A stretch of 64,000 nucleotides of DNA from Nakaseomyces glabratus (taxonomy: Eukaryota; Ascomycota; Saccharomycetes; Saccharomycetales; Saccharomycetaceae), in assembly GCF_010111755.1 (NCBI RefSeq), contig NC_088954.1, forward strand, positions 1-64,000, in the 5' to 3' direction. The position numbers and the translations under genes were made by a program. This document shows, one piece after another, positions 51,166 through 62,528 of this stretch (position 1 is its first letter; the number at the start of each line of letters is the position of its first letter). The notes under the pieces were generated by a model. It saw only the letters and a list, made by a program, of their open reading frames with translations, did no database searches and had not been told where the DNA came from.

Positions 51166-52434
51166 ATGTTCAAGAAGTACAAAAACCAGGACTTGGATGT
51201 TTCATTCTGGTGGAAGAAAAATCCAAAGACCCCATCTGACTATGTGAAATTGATAAATGAACAGTTGAATAAGATAGAACCAACACCTCTTCCTAATGGT
51301 ACCAATATAACTTCGTCTTCCTCAGATAATAAGCGAAAAGCACAGGAAGAGGTTGCTAAGTATTTGGTTGGAATGAAGCATTATATTCTGGGTGATGTGG
51401 ACCCCAAGCCGACATCAGAGGCAATAGACGAATTTTATTCTGCAATGCTGTCTTCAGATATATTTCATAATCTTTTGGTACATATTGCAGACCTTGATTT
51501 TGAGTCGCGAAAGGAAGTTCTTTTAATACTTTCTATTTGCTTAAACTATTCAAAGGATAATAAGTTTGTCACTGTAGATTATCTGGTGTCTCAATCCAAA
51601 ACACTATCATTAATGCTACGAACAATGGGCTTGACCCTTCAAAGAAGAGATACGTATGATATCTTTATCATTGTCGGGAACATGATTATTGAATGCATTA
51701 AGTATGAGCAACTGTGTCATATCTTTTTAACAGATACTCAATTGTGGAGTTTGTTTGAATTTGCAGGAATTGCTAACTTTGAAATTAGTACCCAGTCAAT
51801 GCAAATTTTAAATTCTGTACTAACTACCCATCCCAAACTGGTTGCAAGGGAGTTCTTTAGTCAAGAGAAGAATATTAATTTATTTATCAGGCATATTAAT
51901 AAGTTGATGGCTCACGGTAGTTATGTGACAAAAAGACAGAGTTCAAAGCTTTTAGCTTCATTGATAATTATCAGAGCTCATAATGTCCTTATGATGACAT
52001 ACATTAATGCACCAGAAAATTTAAAGCTGATTATGACTTTGCTGACTGATAAATCAAGAAATCTACAATTAGAGGCATTTAACATTTTCAAAGTAATGGT
52101 AGCAAATCCAAAAAAATCAAAGCTGGTCTTTGATATTTTGGTAAAGAACAGAGATAAATTACTGGCTTATTTAGAACTGTTTGGCAAAGAAGTTCAAGAC
52201 TCAACCTTTTTGGATGAAAAAGAATTTATTATGAGGGAAATTGAAAGTCTGCCAAGAATTAAGCCAAATACAAATGAACATAACATTAACATGTCCAACT
52301 CACCACCAAAAGGTTTATTACATTCGGATCAAAAAAAAACGGCATCAAGTCAGCAGTTCAATGAAAATCATAATGAGTTATCTGGTAACAATTCTTCTGG
52401 TAATGTTACGAAAAGCTTAGCATCAATAGGCTAA
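51166..52434 (+). CDS. HYM1: Hym1, Mo25-family scaffold of the RAM/Cbk1 pathway
   Basis: 422-residue armadillo-like helical-repeat protein (S. cerevisiae Hym1 has 399). Mo25 proteins bind and activate germinal-centre kinases. Hym1 works with Kic1 upstream of Cbk1 in the RAM network, controlling cell separation, daughter-specific Ace2 and polarised growth, at bud tip and neck. The N-terminus (MFKKYKN...FWWKKNPKTPSDYVK) is the usual Mo25 start. Repeats cover about 70-350 (for example SRKEVLLILSICL, STQSMQILNSVLTTHP, SRNLQLEAFNIFKVMVANP). The polar Asn/Ser-rich tail after 365 is variable. An in-frame ATG is not seen further upstream. It converges with PXA2, 241 bp between stops, the same arrangement as YKL189W-YKL188C. 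Confidence 0.95.
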   Translation: MFKKYKNQDLDVSFWWKKNPKTPSDYVKLINEQLNKIEPTPLPNGTNITSSSSDNKRKAQEEVAKYLVGMKHYILGDVDPKPTSEAIDEFYSAMLSSDIFHNLLVHIADLDFESRKEVLLILSICLNYSKDNKFVTVDYLVSQSKTLSLMLRTMGLTLQRRDTYDIFIIVGNMIIECIKYEQLCHIFLTDTQLWSLFEFAGIANFEISTQSMQILNSVLTTHPKLVAREFFSQEKNINLFIRHINKLMAHGSYVTKRQSSKLLASLIIIRAHNVLMMTYINAPENLKLIMTLLTDKSRNLQLEAFNIFKVMVANPKKSKLVFDILVKNRDKLLAYLELFGKEVQDSTFLDEKEFIMREIESLPRIKPNTNEHNINMSNSPPKGLLHSDQKKTASSQQFNENHNELSGNNSSGNVTKSLASIG

Positions 52435-52675
52435 TGAGTGAATGTAGCAAAAAAATAAGCAGAGAAAGGTTTTGCTAACTAACCGTAACCTGCTTCTGTT
52501 GAGCTTTATAATAAGTATTTTTTCCTCTTCTTAAGGCAAGCTTATTTTGGCAAACCCCATACATATATCAGACTAATTTTGTAGGTAGATATAAATTAGA
52601 TGCAAGTATGATATTAATGAATATATAAATGAATGATTTTTCACTGAAGAATATTAATTACAGATGCAGATCATG

Positions 52676-55261
52676 TTATGTTTTCTTTTTCTGCTTCTTT
52701 TTTAGAAGTTTTGAACTTTCACTGCCTTTTGAAGATAGTAGGGGAAGTCTTCCATTGTGATTAATCTTTCTAGTCGCTGATTTGCTAGTGAACTTCTCTG
52801 TGTCAGCTCTGGTCAACTCTGGTATATCAGAGTCAGTAGTTGCATTTGCCATTTTTTGAAGAGTTTGCAAATCTGTTTCTGATTTCCGAATCACATTAGA
52901 TTTCTTAGCATCTAGCAAATCCCTAAGTCTTTTTTCCCAAAGAGGAACTTGCTGGTCTAATAAGCTATTCAATTCATTCAACCTTTTCTCAGTTTCGAGT
53001 CTAGTTGTAGCATCGAATTCACCGAATTGATAACTACCCTTACCATCAAACTTAAGTAGATAATTGTGGAAATGCCACAGAGTTGTCCTATGACAGACAG
53101 ATATAACCGAGATACCTAAGTTCTGCGCATTTTCATACATTTTTTGTTCCATTTCTGGTGAGACTGCAGAGGTACACTCATCTAAAACTGCAAATTTTGG
53201 TTTGTGGTAATACATTCTTGCCATAGCTAATCTTTGCTGAACACCAATGGACAATTCTTCTGACCAATTTCTTTTTAAATCAAAGGCCGCTCTAATTTCA
53301 GTAAGATTTTCCTCATCCAAGTTATCAGACTTCTTGGTCCCCTTTCCAGCCAAAACTAGAGATAGGTTTTCAGTAATTAAATCAGTCAAATCCAAAAGCT
53401 CAAGAACAGAAATCAGCTTCTCGTCACCCATATTGTAATCCCCGTTAAATCTCTCTTCGAAATCTTCGATAGTGTCAGGATAAATTATCTGTTCGCGGAA
53501 CGTTGAACCGTTACCCATATAAGGTTTCTGTGGTAAGTAAAAAATTGCACAGTCTTGTCCTATCTTGCGTGGAGGTACAGTTAATTTCGTTTGAACACCA
53601 GTCTCAATCTGTCTTATTGGCCATAATCCTCCTAATAATCTGAATAACGATGATTTACCACATCCATTTGGGCCAATAATAAGTAAATGGTCTCCATGTT
53701 TTAGTTCGAAGTTCAGTTCAGGAACTAATACTTGGTTAGCTGGGGTAATTAGGGGAACGTGCTCGAACTTTATCAAATTTTCATTATACTCAACAAGATC
53801 TAAAACGTCCTCATCTTTCTTATCAATATTCCCAACTGCATACTTGTCAAGTAAATCGTTTAGGTAATTTAGTCTTAAGCTTGTACCGCGCAATTCTTGT
53901 ATATTTTTCTTTAATTCGACAAATCTTCCTACAGAACTGGATGCTGTCAAAAGCAATCTTCTATTTGTGATAAAGTCAGCAGTCGCATCTGTAGCATCAG
54001 GTTGATCCCCATTTTGAACCTTACCTTTGAAGAATATTGGTATTGAACATAAAGCTAAGCCAGCTGCACCCCATGTGTATTTAATCACAAACGTAGAAGC
54101 TAGATCATAAAAGGCCCTTGCTTTTATCTCGCGCCCCATAAAAAACGCCAATCGGTAAAAAGAGAAGTCTAATGAGGTGAGCTCCCTAGATTGGCCACGA
54201 AGCAACGCTATTTCCTCATTGTTTCTGTGAACACTAGAATGTAAGGATCGGAACCAACTTTCAAGAGATGATCTCATCATTGTAATCTTAGTGAAATTTG
54301 GTTGAATTAGCTTTAGCATGGAATTAGATATGTAAACAATCAATCCTAAAACTAATGTACCTTCTCCCATAACTCCAGAGCCAGACATCAGCAATTTAAA
54401 TGAGCATAAAATCAAATCTAACATTGGTTTCAAAAGTTGATTCAGTAAAACCGAAGTATTGTTTGAAAACTTGCTAATGTCCTTAGTTAAATTATCTTGT
54501 ACTTCAGAGGCGCTGTCTGCTGCAGCCACGGCATAAAAAGTGCGGTGGTTAGAAAGGTACTTCCCCATTAAATGGTTGGTCACTAACCTATTTATAGAGA
54601 CAGAACACAGTTTAGTGACATAGTTAATCAGTGAATTGATAAAACTTGCAGGTATACCTAATACCATCCATTGACCTAACAGAATCTTTAGAAATTTTCC
54701 ATACTGGGCTTTGACTAATGACGATACTAATCTACCATCAAGGGTTGCAACATGCAGGGAAAGAAATGTTCGTAATACCAGTAAGAAAGCCTGAGTCATG
54801 AACAAAATCATGACTTTCTTATCCCCCAGTAATAACTTCATCAAAAAGTCAGTTCTCTTCAAATTAACATCTGTAGACTTTTCAACAGGAGAGGTTTGTT
54901 CTACTACATTGGTGTTCTCCTGGACATTAGAAGATCTTCGAAGACTTAGGCTTCTCGTTCCTCTTGTTTTGAGTACAATCTCGTCACTCTTGGAGTCAGA
55001 CTGTTCATCGCTGCTAACATCAGATGCCAGCTCATCGGGACTTGAAATAGAGTCCTTCCTGTCTCTTAATTTCTCACTTAGTCTACTTAAAGTGCTCTTC
55101 TCCGATAAAGTTTCGCTCCTGTCTCTATTAGATGATGTTTTCTTCTGTTTTGTAGATCCAGAACTGGAACCGGACCCATACAGCGATACAAAAAGCAGGA
55201 GTATATATGAAGTCCTCAGAATGTTCACTCTATGATTTTTATATGCAGTGAGAAGTGTCAT
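52676..55261 (-). CDS. PXA2: Pxa2, peroxisomal ABC half-transporter
   Basis: Half of the Pxa1-Pxa2 heterodimer (ABCD family) that imports long-chain acyl-CoA into peroxisomes for beta-oxidation; 861 residues, near the usual length. An N-terminal hydrophobic segment (about 14-30) is followed by a charged Ser-rich insert and a six-span membrane domain (about 140-430). The nucleotide-binding domain has Walker [10 protein letters not shown] at 530-538, the signature LSIGVQQR at 670-677 (variant of LSGGEQQR), Walker B FAVLDE with Asp694-Glu695 and the switch-region His in SVCHRTTL. The signature keeps only one of the two canonical glycines, common in asymmetric ABC pairs. The C-terminus is Lys-rich. 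The region upstream is 2.3 kb long. It is expected to be oleate- and glucose-regulated, but I could not identify an oleate response element. Confidence 0.95.
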   Translation of the reverse strand: MTLLTAYKNHRVNILRTSYILLLFVSLYGSGSSSGSTKQKKTSSNRDRSETLSEKSTLSRLSEKLRDRKDSISSPDELASDVSSDEQSDSKSDEIVLKTRGTRSLSLRRSSNVQENTNVVEQTSPVEKSTDVNLKRTDFLMKLLLGDKKVMILFMTQAFLLVLRTFLSLHVATLDGRLVSSLVKAQYGKFLKILLGQWMVLGIPASFINSLINYVTKLCSVSINRLVTNHLMGKYLSNHRTFYAVAAADSASEVQDNLTKDISKFSNNTSVLLNQLLKPMLDLILCSFKLLMSGSGVMGEGTLVLGLIVYISNSMLKLIQPNFTKITMMRSSLESWFRSLHSSVHRNNEEIALLRGQSRELTSLDFSFYRLAFFMGREIKARAFYDLASTFVIKYTWGAAGLALCSIPIFFKGKVQNGDQPDATDATADFITNRRLLLTASSSVGRFVELKKNIQELRGTSLRLNYLNDLLDKYAVGNIDKKDEDVLDLVEYNENLIKFEHVPLITPANQVLVPELNFELKHGDHLLIIGPNGCGKSSLFRLLGGLWPIRQIETGVQTKLTVPPRKIGQDCAIFYLPQKPYMGNGSTFREQIIYPDTIEDFEERFNGDYNMGDEKLISVLELLDLTDLITENLSLVLAGKGTKKSDNLDEENLTEIRAAFDLKRNWSEELSIGVQQRLAMARMYYHKPKFAVLDECTSAVSPEMEQKMYENAQNLGISVISVCHRTTLWHFHNYLLKFDGKGSYQFGEFDATTRLETEKRLNELNSLLDQQVPLWEKRLRDLLDAKKSNVIRKSETDLQTLQKMANATTDSDIPELTRADTEKFTSKSATRKINHNGRLPLLSSKGSESSKLLKKKQKKKT

Positions 55262-57515
55262 ACTTGGTAGTAAGTATTGTACAGAAAAAGGTCCCGTAAA
55301 GAACTCCGAGCAATAATAATATTTCTGGGTAGAGCTGTAAGTGTTCTTATCCTTTGGTCTAGGTTACTAATCTATAGCTTTACCTGATAATACAGTTTAC
55401 CACCTTTCAAAGAGCTATTATGATAGGCGCAACTTAGAAACCACATCTTTATTTATATAGTGAATAAGAAATCAAGAATAGGGAAGCGATGACTCTCGGT
55501 TATTATGAGGAAGGATTCGATCACCAGAGACGTAGTTGTGGGGAAGACCTTCATTCTTAACTTAAAGAGCGGACCAAAATTAATACAAGCACCAACACAC
55601 ACCAAACATCAAAGATGCCCAAAGCACTCTCCATACTCTCCATTTTCCAAAGACGATATGGTGGAGTCAAGAGGCAAGTGTAACCGAATGTATAGAGTAA
55701 GTCATCATTCCAGAGCAACACAAAAGGAACTGTATTCTGATGAAAACGAAAAACTTGATGTCATCTTAACTCAAGGTAGAACAGTTAGTTTGAATAGAAG
55801 AAAAAACATCCCATAGTAGTGGATTTGTAAGGCTTCTACTGTAAAGGGTGCTCTGACTGTATCATCTCGGTTGGGAAAATTATCACCGGTCAGCAAGTCC
55901 CACTTTGATGTCCCCGTGAAGTCTTGCCTGGAAGCTACTTTTGTAGGGCCAATTTTTTGCTCGTCAGTCAAGAAGATGTGTTTCGGTTTAAATAATTATC
56001 GCCGAAATGTGTACTATTTTATGAGAAAGATATCTCTCTTGTAGGTCAAAGTGCACCGTAGTCTCTTGGACGTTCTATGTATCTAGTTGCAATTGGTTTC
56101 AAAAAGCTACAATGTGGTCTTGTGAAGACGTTCTTCAAAATTGCTTCTACGTAGAATATTCTACCAAGAGCAAGATCAGGCCAGTTATTCTCTCTGTATG
56201 GTTTGGGTGCTATGCGTGGATACTGTATTTTATGAGTGAATCGAGACTGCGTCTTGGTAGAAACCGTAGCATAAGGTGCTGTGTTCATTATGATTTTCTT
56301 GTGGAACTAACCCCGGAATCATAGTCTCGAGACATTGTTTCAAAGCCCGTGTTCCTTTTATTTTTAGCCAACATTCACCGAACGCATGTCTATCATCTCA
56401 GTGAATTAAAAGCCCACTTTACCTTCGCAGCTCTAAACGAATAGCCTTATGCCCAAAGACTAAATTCAGAGTTCCACAAGGTCTCGATTACATACTTCTT
56501 AAAGAACAAAAGTTGCTGTAAATCTCGGGTTTTGAAAAATTAACAGCGTTAGGGACCTATTAATTCACTTAGCAACAGCAATATATATATAAGAAGCGGA
56601 TATATTCATAATCCTGCAGATCTTGTTTTCAATAATAATTATGTTAAATCGATTTTTTAAGTACTTAAATAAAATTTGATATACTAATAGATAGCCCAGA
56701 TTGATAGAGTGACATATAGTATCTTTCTAAAACACATTGATAGAGAGATAAGCTATTAATTCAGATATATGGGGCATCAGCACGGATAACTTTGTTAGTG
56801 TTGTCTTTTATGGTTAACAGGGTATTGTTGAAAGCTCTAACGACTAATGGTTGAATTATATTATCATCAAGTTCAGATCTGGTGAACACTGTCTTTTTTT
56901 CTTTCGAGAAGAAGACCATATGATTCGCGTCATATGAAAACGGTACACATTACCTGAGCTGAAGTATCAATTAACTAATATCGTATCTTCGTTACGAGAA
57001 AAGATTATAAAAAATATTATTGTAGAAATTAAAATTAAACAGTGAGGTCCCATTAATTGTGTATTCGCAATTATAAAATAATAGCGAATAACATCAGCGG
57101 CACCTTAAAGAACTTCGGATTATGTGGAAAATAAATGATACAATCAATGCACATTTATACCAATTAACTTCACGGAAAGAAGAGGTTAATAAAAATAAAA
57201 TTAAAATTATCAGATAATGAAATGCAAGAGAAAGATATTTGACTATGGGCAGGGACGGGGTAATTTTCTGGTCATTATTAGTGTCACAATTATCCTTCTG
57301 AATAAATGTTATAATAGAAGTACGACAAACTGACTTGCTCAATGGATGGACAAAAAGTAGAGACGATGATGTATGATGACAATAAAAGAGTTTGTCAAAC
57401 TTTTTAACTGAACCACTAAAATTCAGAAAGATGTAAAAGTGTACCGTATTTTTACAAATTTGGATGCAATGTAATCACAATACTAAGAGGAAACAAAGAG
57501 AACACGATTCATATT
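55262..57515. other. PXA2-FAT3 intergenic region
   Basis: 2.25 kb upstream of PXA2. It contains the interrupted minus-strand frame listed separately (55774-56288) and a 103-codon plus-strand ATG frame (55505-55816) that I do not recognise. The part from 56.3 to 57.5 kb is AT-rich with short dinucleotide runs and shows nothing further. Confidence 0.45.
55774..56288 (-). pseudogene. Unrecognised interrupted reading frame
   Basis: An 80-codon ATG frame (56288-56046) encodes a Pro/Arg/Tyr-rich peptide (KIQYPRIAPKPYRENNWPDL ... ERPRDYGAL). About 75 bp downstream a second open segment in another frame encodes DEQKIGPTKVASRQDFTGTS and more. Both have yeast-like codon use and the same strand and order. 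No GTATGT/TACTAAC intron signals connect them. They could be a small gene with a broken 3' part, a real 80-residue protein, or chance. I do not recognise either segment. Confidence 0.25.
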
Positions 57516-59741
57516 TCAAACAATAATGTCTGTGTCCTTTGGTTGTTGTTTGTTAACTTGCTCTGGCGAAGAGCTATCGTCCTCATCAACGTCTGCAACA
57601 TCAACGGTTTGAACAACCTTCTCAGATTCATAATTGTTATTCTCACTACTATTGGACATACTGGACATATCATTATCATATCCTTTCTCGTCACCAAATG
57701 GTTGACCACGAGGTTTACCAACTCTTGCGTAGAAGGCGCAATATAGAACTATCAAGCATGCAAAGAATGCCACTGCAAAACCTGCCCATACACATCCAGA
57801 GTAAGCACCACCAGTGCTGAAAACGACATTGAATTTATCATGACTTGTACCAGATTTAATGATAGAGATCATAATGGCGATAATACCAGCACCCAGACAA
57901 CTGAATAAGGCAGTGGATAGGGTCAATACAACTGTGTAAATCCACAGACCTAGTTTTCTGTTATACTTTGGAGCTATTAACAGAATAAAACCAATAATGC
58001 CAAAGAATGAGGTGATAATGGTTAAGATATTCATAGCAAGAACAGCCTTGACAGCAGGTACATATTCGTGTTGTCTGTGTAGTAATTTGCCTTCTAGGTA
58101 CAAGTCATATTTGCTAATGTTCAATGCTTTCAAATAAGGTTGGAAATCGGAGTCCAATAATGCATCATAGATGATAGACCTGAAGTCCAGATTTTGAACA
58201 GCGTGTGGAGAGTTACAGTCGGTAATTTCTCCCTGTCCATTAACGTGGCAAAGTGTGAAGATAGATAGTCTAAAGTCAACAGGAACATGCAGGAAGTCAA
58301 GTAAAGCAGGTGTCATTGCCTTCAGTTGTTCCTGGGTAACAGGTTCGACGGAGTTTGCATCCTCTAGAATGCTGACAATTGGTCTGAAAGTATCTGGGTT
58401 ACTTGTAGCCCAGGATGTTAAGGCAACTAAGGATGTGAATGAGTTTGCAGGGTTGTCAGAAGCTGAAAGTAAGTTGAACAGAGCTGGGACTGCATCAGTG
58501 TTAGTGTTTGGATCGGCCATACCCGCTTGCAAAGCTGCAATGATGCCCAGAGTTTGAACTGGGTTAGTACTGACCTGTAGCATTCCTTGTAGACCTTCCA
58601 ACTGAGCTTGAGCCAATGTAGTGTTCCGAACAGCGGCAAGAATTGGCAAACTTTGTAGAACCATAGTTTGGTTGTTGGAGTGATCAAGCAAGGTAGACAT
58701 GGCTTGGAAAGCTGCTTTTGCAGATGGGGAGGTAGTAACATTTTGTCTTAACAAACTTAGTAAGTTGTTGATGGTACCGTTCTTGTTGCTGGAGTCGTTT
58801 AATAAAGCTTCTACCGCTTCTACTGATTGTTTGTTATCTTCTGGGACAGATCCTCCGATTCTGTCAAACAGTGGCGACAGATCTTGGTCAGCCTCACCGT
58901 TCAAAGAACTTTGAATGGTTGTTAGTAGAGTGACACCTAATTGAGTTGGCACATTAGCGTTCATCAGGTCACCCAAGGCATCGACAGTGTTGTTAATGTT
59001 TGTAGTGTAGCCAAATAGTTGGAACACTGGTAGTAGCTTGGTCTTTTCTGCCAAGGTCATGTTGTTCAAGGTAATCAAAGAGTCAACAGAGGCAACTTTG
59101 TTGTCTGATCCTTGTAGGATACTTAGTACAATGGAAGTCGAGTTATCGGAAGGTTGGCCGCTCTTCAATTGTGCTAGGGTTGGCATGACCAGGTTACCTA
59201 GGGATTCCAAAGTTTGGTTAGTGTTGTTGGAGAACGAGAGCAGGCCGCTGATTGCGATCAGTTCCTTAGTAGACGAGGAGCTGTCGCTGCTGATAGCTAA
59301 AGGAGCCAACTCAGTCAAGGCCACTACGGAGTCCGAAGTGTTCTTGGCGTTCTTTAGCAAGTTTAGCAGTGGGGTCAGAGCTGGAGTATCGGCGATAGCT
59401 TTCAATGAGTTGAAAACTTCAGACAAAGAGCTGTTTGGGGCTGACAGAGCTGTACCCAGCACTGTTAGGATAGGAGCAATCTGTGGCAAGACTTTAGTGA
59501 CGTTAATATGCTTGATGTCGGCATCACCGATGTAGATGTTATGGATTGGGGAGTAATTAGCAGTGGAACCTGCTGTAGCGACGATGAAAGTGATGAATGT
59601 GGTGAATAGGAACAAGATGCACACTGAGAACAGCAACACTTCAGTGGATCTTTTCAACTGTTTTGCGTTAGGATAAGTATCCGGATGAGTATATTTTTTT
59701 GCAGCACGGTGTGCACTACGGTGGACTGCTAGATTAACCAT
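57516..59741 (-). CDS. FAT3: Fat3-like plasma-membrane protein (YKL187C/YLR413W family)
   Basis: 741-residue membrane protein; S. cerevisiae Fat3 has about 750 and is implicated in fatty-acid uptake. One membrane span near the N-terminus (34-57) precedes a roughly 500-residue extracytoplasmic Asn/Ser/Thr/Leu-rich domain built of irregular helical repeats (motifs such as LLNLLKNAK, VVALTELAPLAI, ALFNLLSASD). Three more spans follow (about 566-589, 597-628, 645-672), and the cytosolic tail is acidic and Ser-rich. This four-span layout resembles the Sur7/PalI superfamily. Many NXS/T sequons lie in the large loop. The biochemical role is unknown. The position between PXA2 and MTR2, all on the minus strand, matches YKL188C-YKL187C-YKL186C. 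Confidence 0.9.
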   Translation of the reverse strand: MVNLAVHRSAHRAAKKYTHPDTYPNAKQLKRSTEVLLFSVCILFLFTTFITFIVATAGSTANYSPIHNIYIGDADIKHINVTKVLPQIAPILTVLGTALSAPNSSLSEVFNSLKAIADTPALTPLLNLLKNAKNTSDSVVALTELAPLAISSDSSSSTKELIAISGLLSFSNNTNQTLESLGNLVMPTLAQLKSGQPSDNSTSIVLSILQGSDNKVASVDSLITLNNMTLAEKTKLLPVFQLFGYTTNINNTVDALGDLMNANVPTQLGVTLLTTIQSSLNGEADQDLSPLFDRIGGSVPEDNKQSVEAVEALLNDSSNKNGTINNLLSLLRQNVTTSPSAKAAFQAMSTLLDHSNNQTMVLQSLPILAAVRNTTLAQAQLEGLQGMLQVSTNPVQTLGIIAALQAGMADPNTNTDAVPALFNLLSASDNPANSFTSLVALTSWATSNPDTFRPIVSILEDANSVEPVTQEQLKAMTPALLDFLHVPVDFRLSIFTLCHVNGQGEITDCNSPHAVQNLDFRSIIYDALLDSDFQPYLKALNISKYDLYLEGKLLHRQHEYVPAVKAVLAMNILTIITSFFGIIGFILLIAPKYNRKLGLWIYTVVLTLSTALFSCLGAGIIAIMISIIKSGTSHDKFNVVFSTGGAYSGCVWAGFAVAFFACLIVLYCAFYARVGKPRGQPFGDEKGYDNDMSSMSNSSENNNYESEKVVQTVDVADVDEDDSSSPEQVNKQQPKDTDIIV

Positions 59742-60349
59742 TTTGTCCTATTTCTTTAATTGTAATATTGTAGACTAAAACCAAATAACAAGGGTTGATT
59801 AAAAGGGAAGTTGAAAAATATTTTGGAGTGCCAGATGAAAAGAGTTACTATTTTATACTAGATTTTTTTTTTTTCCTTTCTAAAGCCAAGTTATCTTCAA
59901 AATTGTTTTTGTTGCAGGCAAGTTTCAATAAAAAATGGTGTCTTGGTTGTCAGTTTTTTTTTTCCCACAAGTTGGAGAGTCGGAGTTCAGTTCAACTTAA
60001 GCGTCAAGAGAATAATGGCTATCCTTCTAGATATTGGTATTTTGGTATCTTTCTTGCAAGAGAATATTTGGAGAAGTCGGGGATAAGTGTTTACAGCGAT
60101 GGGGTACCATTTGCCTATTCTTTTTATACTTCATTTAGATGGGAAGTTGCCCTATGTGTTGCACAGTTGCATCCCGTCCCATTTCTTTGTTCAAATTTTG
60201 GCAGTATCGTACAGTTCTCTACAACTCAGCTTGGAGTCGGCAAGTTGCAGGTAGAGTTGGTGTTTGTATGATCTGCTCGGGCAGGGCAAGTGGTTTAGGG
60301 CTTCGAATTAAGTGTCCTTCATCATCTGTGAGATGTCTTGTAGAAGTAC

Positions 60350-60385
60350 TTCGGTAAGTTCTTCGGTAAGTTCTTCGGTAAGTAC
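60350..60385 (+). repeat. Three-copy 12-bp tandem repeat
   Basis: Three perfect or near-perfect copies of TTCGGTAAGTTC stand in tandem. They include the word GGTAAGT. The repeat lies in the FAT3 upstream region; no function is assigned. Confidence 0.8.
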
Positions 60386-60592
60386 TTTGATTGTGCTTGT
60401 TGTTGAGTTCACTTGCCGAGGAGTACAGGAGGGGGGGGGGGGGGAAGTGTCTCTCACTACAGGATCTCTGTTTGTTGGATCTGACTCGTAGCAACCGAGG
60501 TTGGGGTTTCTAGTTTGTGTACTTGTGTATCACCCTTGCGTATCAGCTTGCGTACATCTCTGTGCAAGTCTCTTGTAAAAGTAGTTTCCGTT

Positions 60593-60604
60593 TTAGGGTT
60601 AGGG
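60593..60604 (+). promoter_or_regulatory. Double TTAGGG (Tbf1-type) motif
   Basis: Two contiguous TTAGGG units lie about 850 bp upstream of FAT3. Tbf1 binds such sites in promoters of snoRNA and, in Candida species, ribosomal-protein genes. I found no snoRNA boxes near it by eye. Motif seen, use unknown. Confidence 0.4.
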
Positions 60605-61973
60605 CTTTTTTAGTGGAAGGGGATGCTGTTTTTGGTTGTTACCGATGCCCCAAGAACCCCAACAGAAACGAGTCGGGAGTCGGGATGAAGATTTACTGTA
60701 GAGCGGAGAATGGGAATACTGTTTTTTGTTGAATTGGGTCAAGCAGAGAGCTTCGTAGAAAGTTTGTAGCTTGCTGAGAGGATGCTCGGAGGGTGCCTGG
60801 GGGGGAGAGAGTCATCTCTACGGTGCGTGTGTGACCCTTCCACTCAGTCTCTGAAAGATTAGACGAGAAAGCGGGGAAGGGCTATCAGGTAGAAGGAAAG
60901 TGATTTGTTACTCGGGGGAAAGGCAGGAAACGTTCTCTGTACGATATCTGTTTGCGATCTCTGTGTGCGATCTCTGTAGAAGCTTTTGGGGGGAGGGGGG
61001 AGTGGAGAGCAAGGGACTGGCAAACTGGCAATCGCTGGTAAATTGTCTGTAATGCCGTCGCGGTGATGTAATGTCGAAGAACGAGCGAGGGGTTGGGGGG
61101 CGAGGAAAAGAAAAAAAAGGGGAAGGAATTTGGCGGATCAGAGACGATCAGAGAAGATAAGGTAGGGAAGTTCTTGACTGTGCCTTCTTTGGGGAACTAC
61201 CTTTGGGGACCACCTTTGGGGGCCACCTTTTGTTACCTTATTTGGGAACTCCACTTCTCTTAGACAAACATATTCTGTTGAGAAACCCAGTCTGTACTGT
61301 GCTGTCCTGCGGCACAGATGGTCCCTGGGTGAAATCAGATTCGGGGTTTTAAGTAATCCCACAGAGCGCAAGGATTACTGGGAAAACTCAACAAAAATTG
61401 CATTTCCGTCTCAAACCCACAATTCAAGAAACTACCCGATTAGGAATAGTGATAGATACACTCCCCCCCCTCCCATCTCATCTCATCTCATCATTCACAC
61501 ACGCCATGTATTTCTGCCGTCTGCTCCTGCTGATACTCCCGCTGTTACATCCTGTAATGGCACATGACTTCAAATGGTGTCAATCGTGATTTGTCGCAAC
61601 GAGAGATGTCGTGTCTCTCACACTAGGGGACTCCTTGCACTGGACATCGTGGTGTGGGTTTATGAGTGGTTTACCATGATGGTATTGTCATCGTTCCTTA
61701 CTTCGTGTTATGTGCAAATTCTTTTCCTGCATGGTAATGTTATTGATGATGATGCTTATGATGATGCTGATGATGCTGATAATGCATTTTAAATCCTATT
61801 TATTTTTTTATCGGGTTGAGGATATTATGTATATATATATTTCTTCAACTTCAATTGTTGAGTTTTCTCTTCAATTGCGTCCCATAATACACAACATATG
61901 GATAAAAATAGAAAATTATGACGTTGTATCTATCTCTTAATCTCCGCATGTAGAATATAAATCGACGATTATC

Positions 61974-62528
61974 TCAATTGATCTTGATGAGAGAGTCCTC
62001 TGGCTTGTACACTATCTTGTAGTTCAACGACGTTATCACACCGTTGATGTCATTGCGGAATATACGGTCGTCGAGACATAGCTGCAAGGACACGCCAAAG
62101 TATGAGCCCCACAGCGGTCTATTGTTGTTCATCCTCTTGGCACCACTGGGTCCCATCGGTATCACACTGTCCTGGCCCATCTTGTCACGCCCACTCTCAT
62201 CAAACCGCACTTTGCAGTTCACGTTGCATATTATCGTGTTGGATGCGCCCGTGGGTATCACGTGGAAATCTAGAGCAGAAATGATGTGCTGCGTTTGTAC
62301 CACCTGCTGCGACCACATAGTCAAGAAGATCGATGGGTCCGCGAAGGGCATCGAGTTGTACACAACTTTGCTCACCGTTGGCGAGGGTGGCATGTTCTTA
62401 CTCGATTGGAACAGTTGTAGAAAGTTCATTAATTTGTTTGGATCCTGTTCATCTAAGTGCGCTAACACTTTCTTGACGAAGATGTCTATCAGATGATACT
62501 GGCTGTTATTGTTACTATTGCTGTTCAT
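61974..62528 (-). CDS. MTR2: Mtr2, mRNA export factor subunit
   Basis: 184 residues, the same length as S. cerevisiae Mtr2. Mtr2 has an NTF2-like fold and forms the Mex67-Mtr2 heterodimer that carries mRNA, and large ribosomal subunits, through nuclear pores. Characteristic features are the N-terminal helix (HLIDIFVKKVLAHLDEQDPN), a hydrophobic core segment (DPSIFLTMWSQQVVQTQH), and beta strands ALDFHVIPTG, TIICNVNCKVRFDESGRD and WGSYFGVSLQLCLDD, then ITSLNYKIVYKPED at the C-terminus. The ATG at 62526-62528 is the only in-frame start. S. cerevisiae MTR2 has a 5'-UTR intron; I see no TACTAAC box upstream here. It follows FAT3 as in YKL187C-YKL186C. Confidence 0.95.
   Translation of the reverse strand: MNSNSNNNSQYHLIDIFVKKVLAHLDEQDPNKLMNFLQLFQSSKNMPPSPTVSKVVYNSMPFADPSIFLTMWSQQVVQTQHIISALDFHVIPTGASNTIICNVNCKVRFDESGRDKMGQDSVIPMGPSGAKRMNNNRPLWGSYFGVSLQLCLDDRIFRNDINGVITSLNYKIVYKPEDSLIKIN

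Larger units (their letters stand above)
59742..61973. other. FAT3-MTR2 intergenic region
   Basis: 2.2 kb with no gene I can support; it is the FAT3 promoter plus the MTR2 3' region. From about 60.0 to 61.4 kb it is G-rich on the plus strand. It contains a 12-bp tandem repeat (60350-60385), a G14 run (60431-60444), TTAGGGTTAGGG (60593-60604) and an imperfect 14-15-bp repeat of CCACCTTTGGGG type (61188-61230). A GAT-trinucleotide run lies near 61745-61785. Open frames up to 158 codons (59795-60271) are without domains and may lack a proper ATG. Confidence 0.5.
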
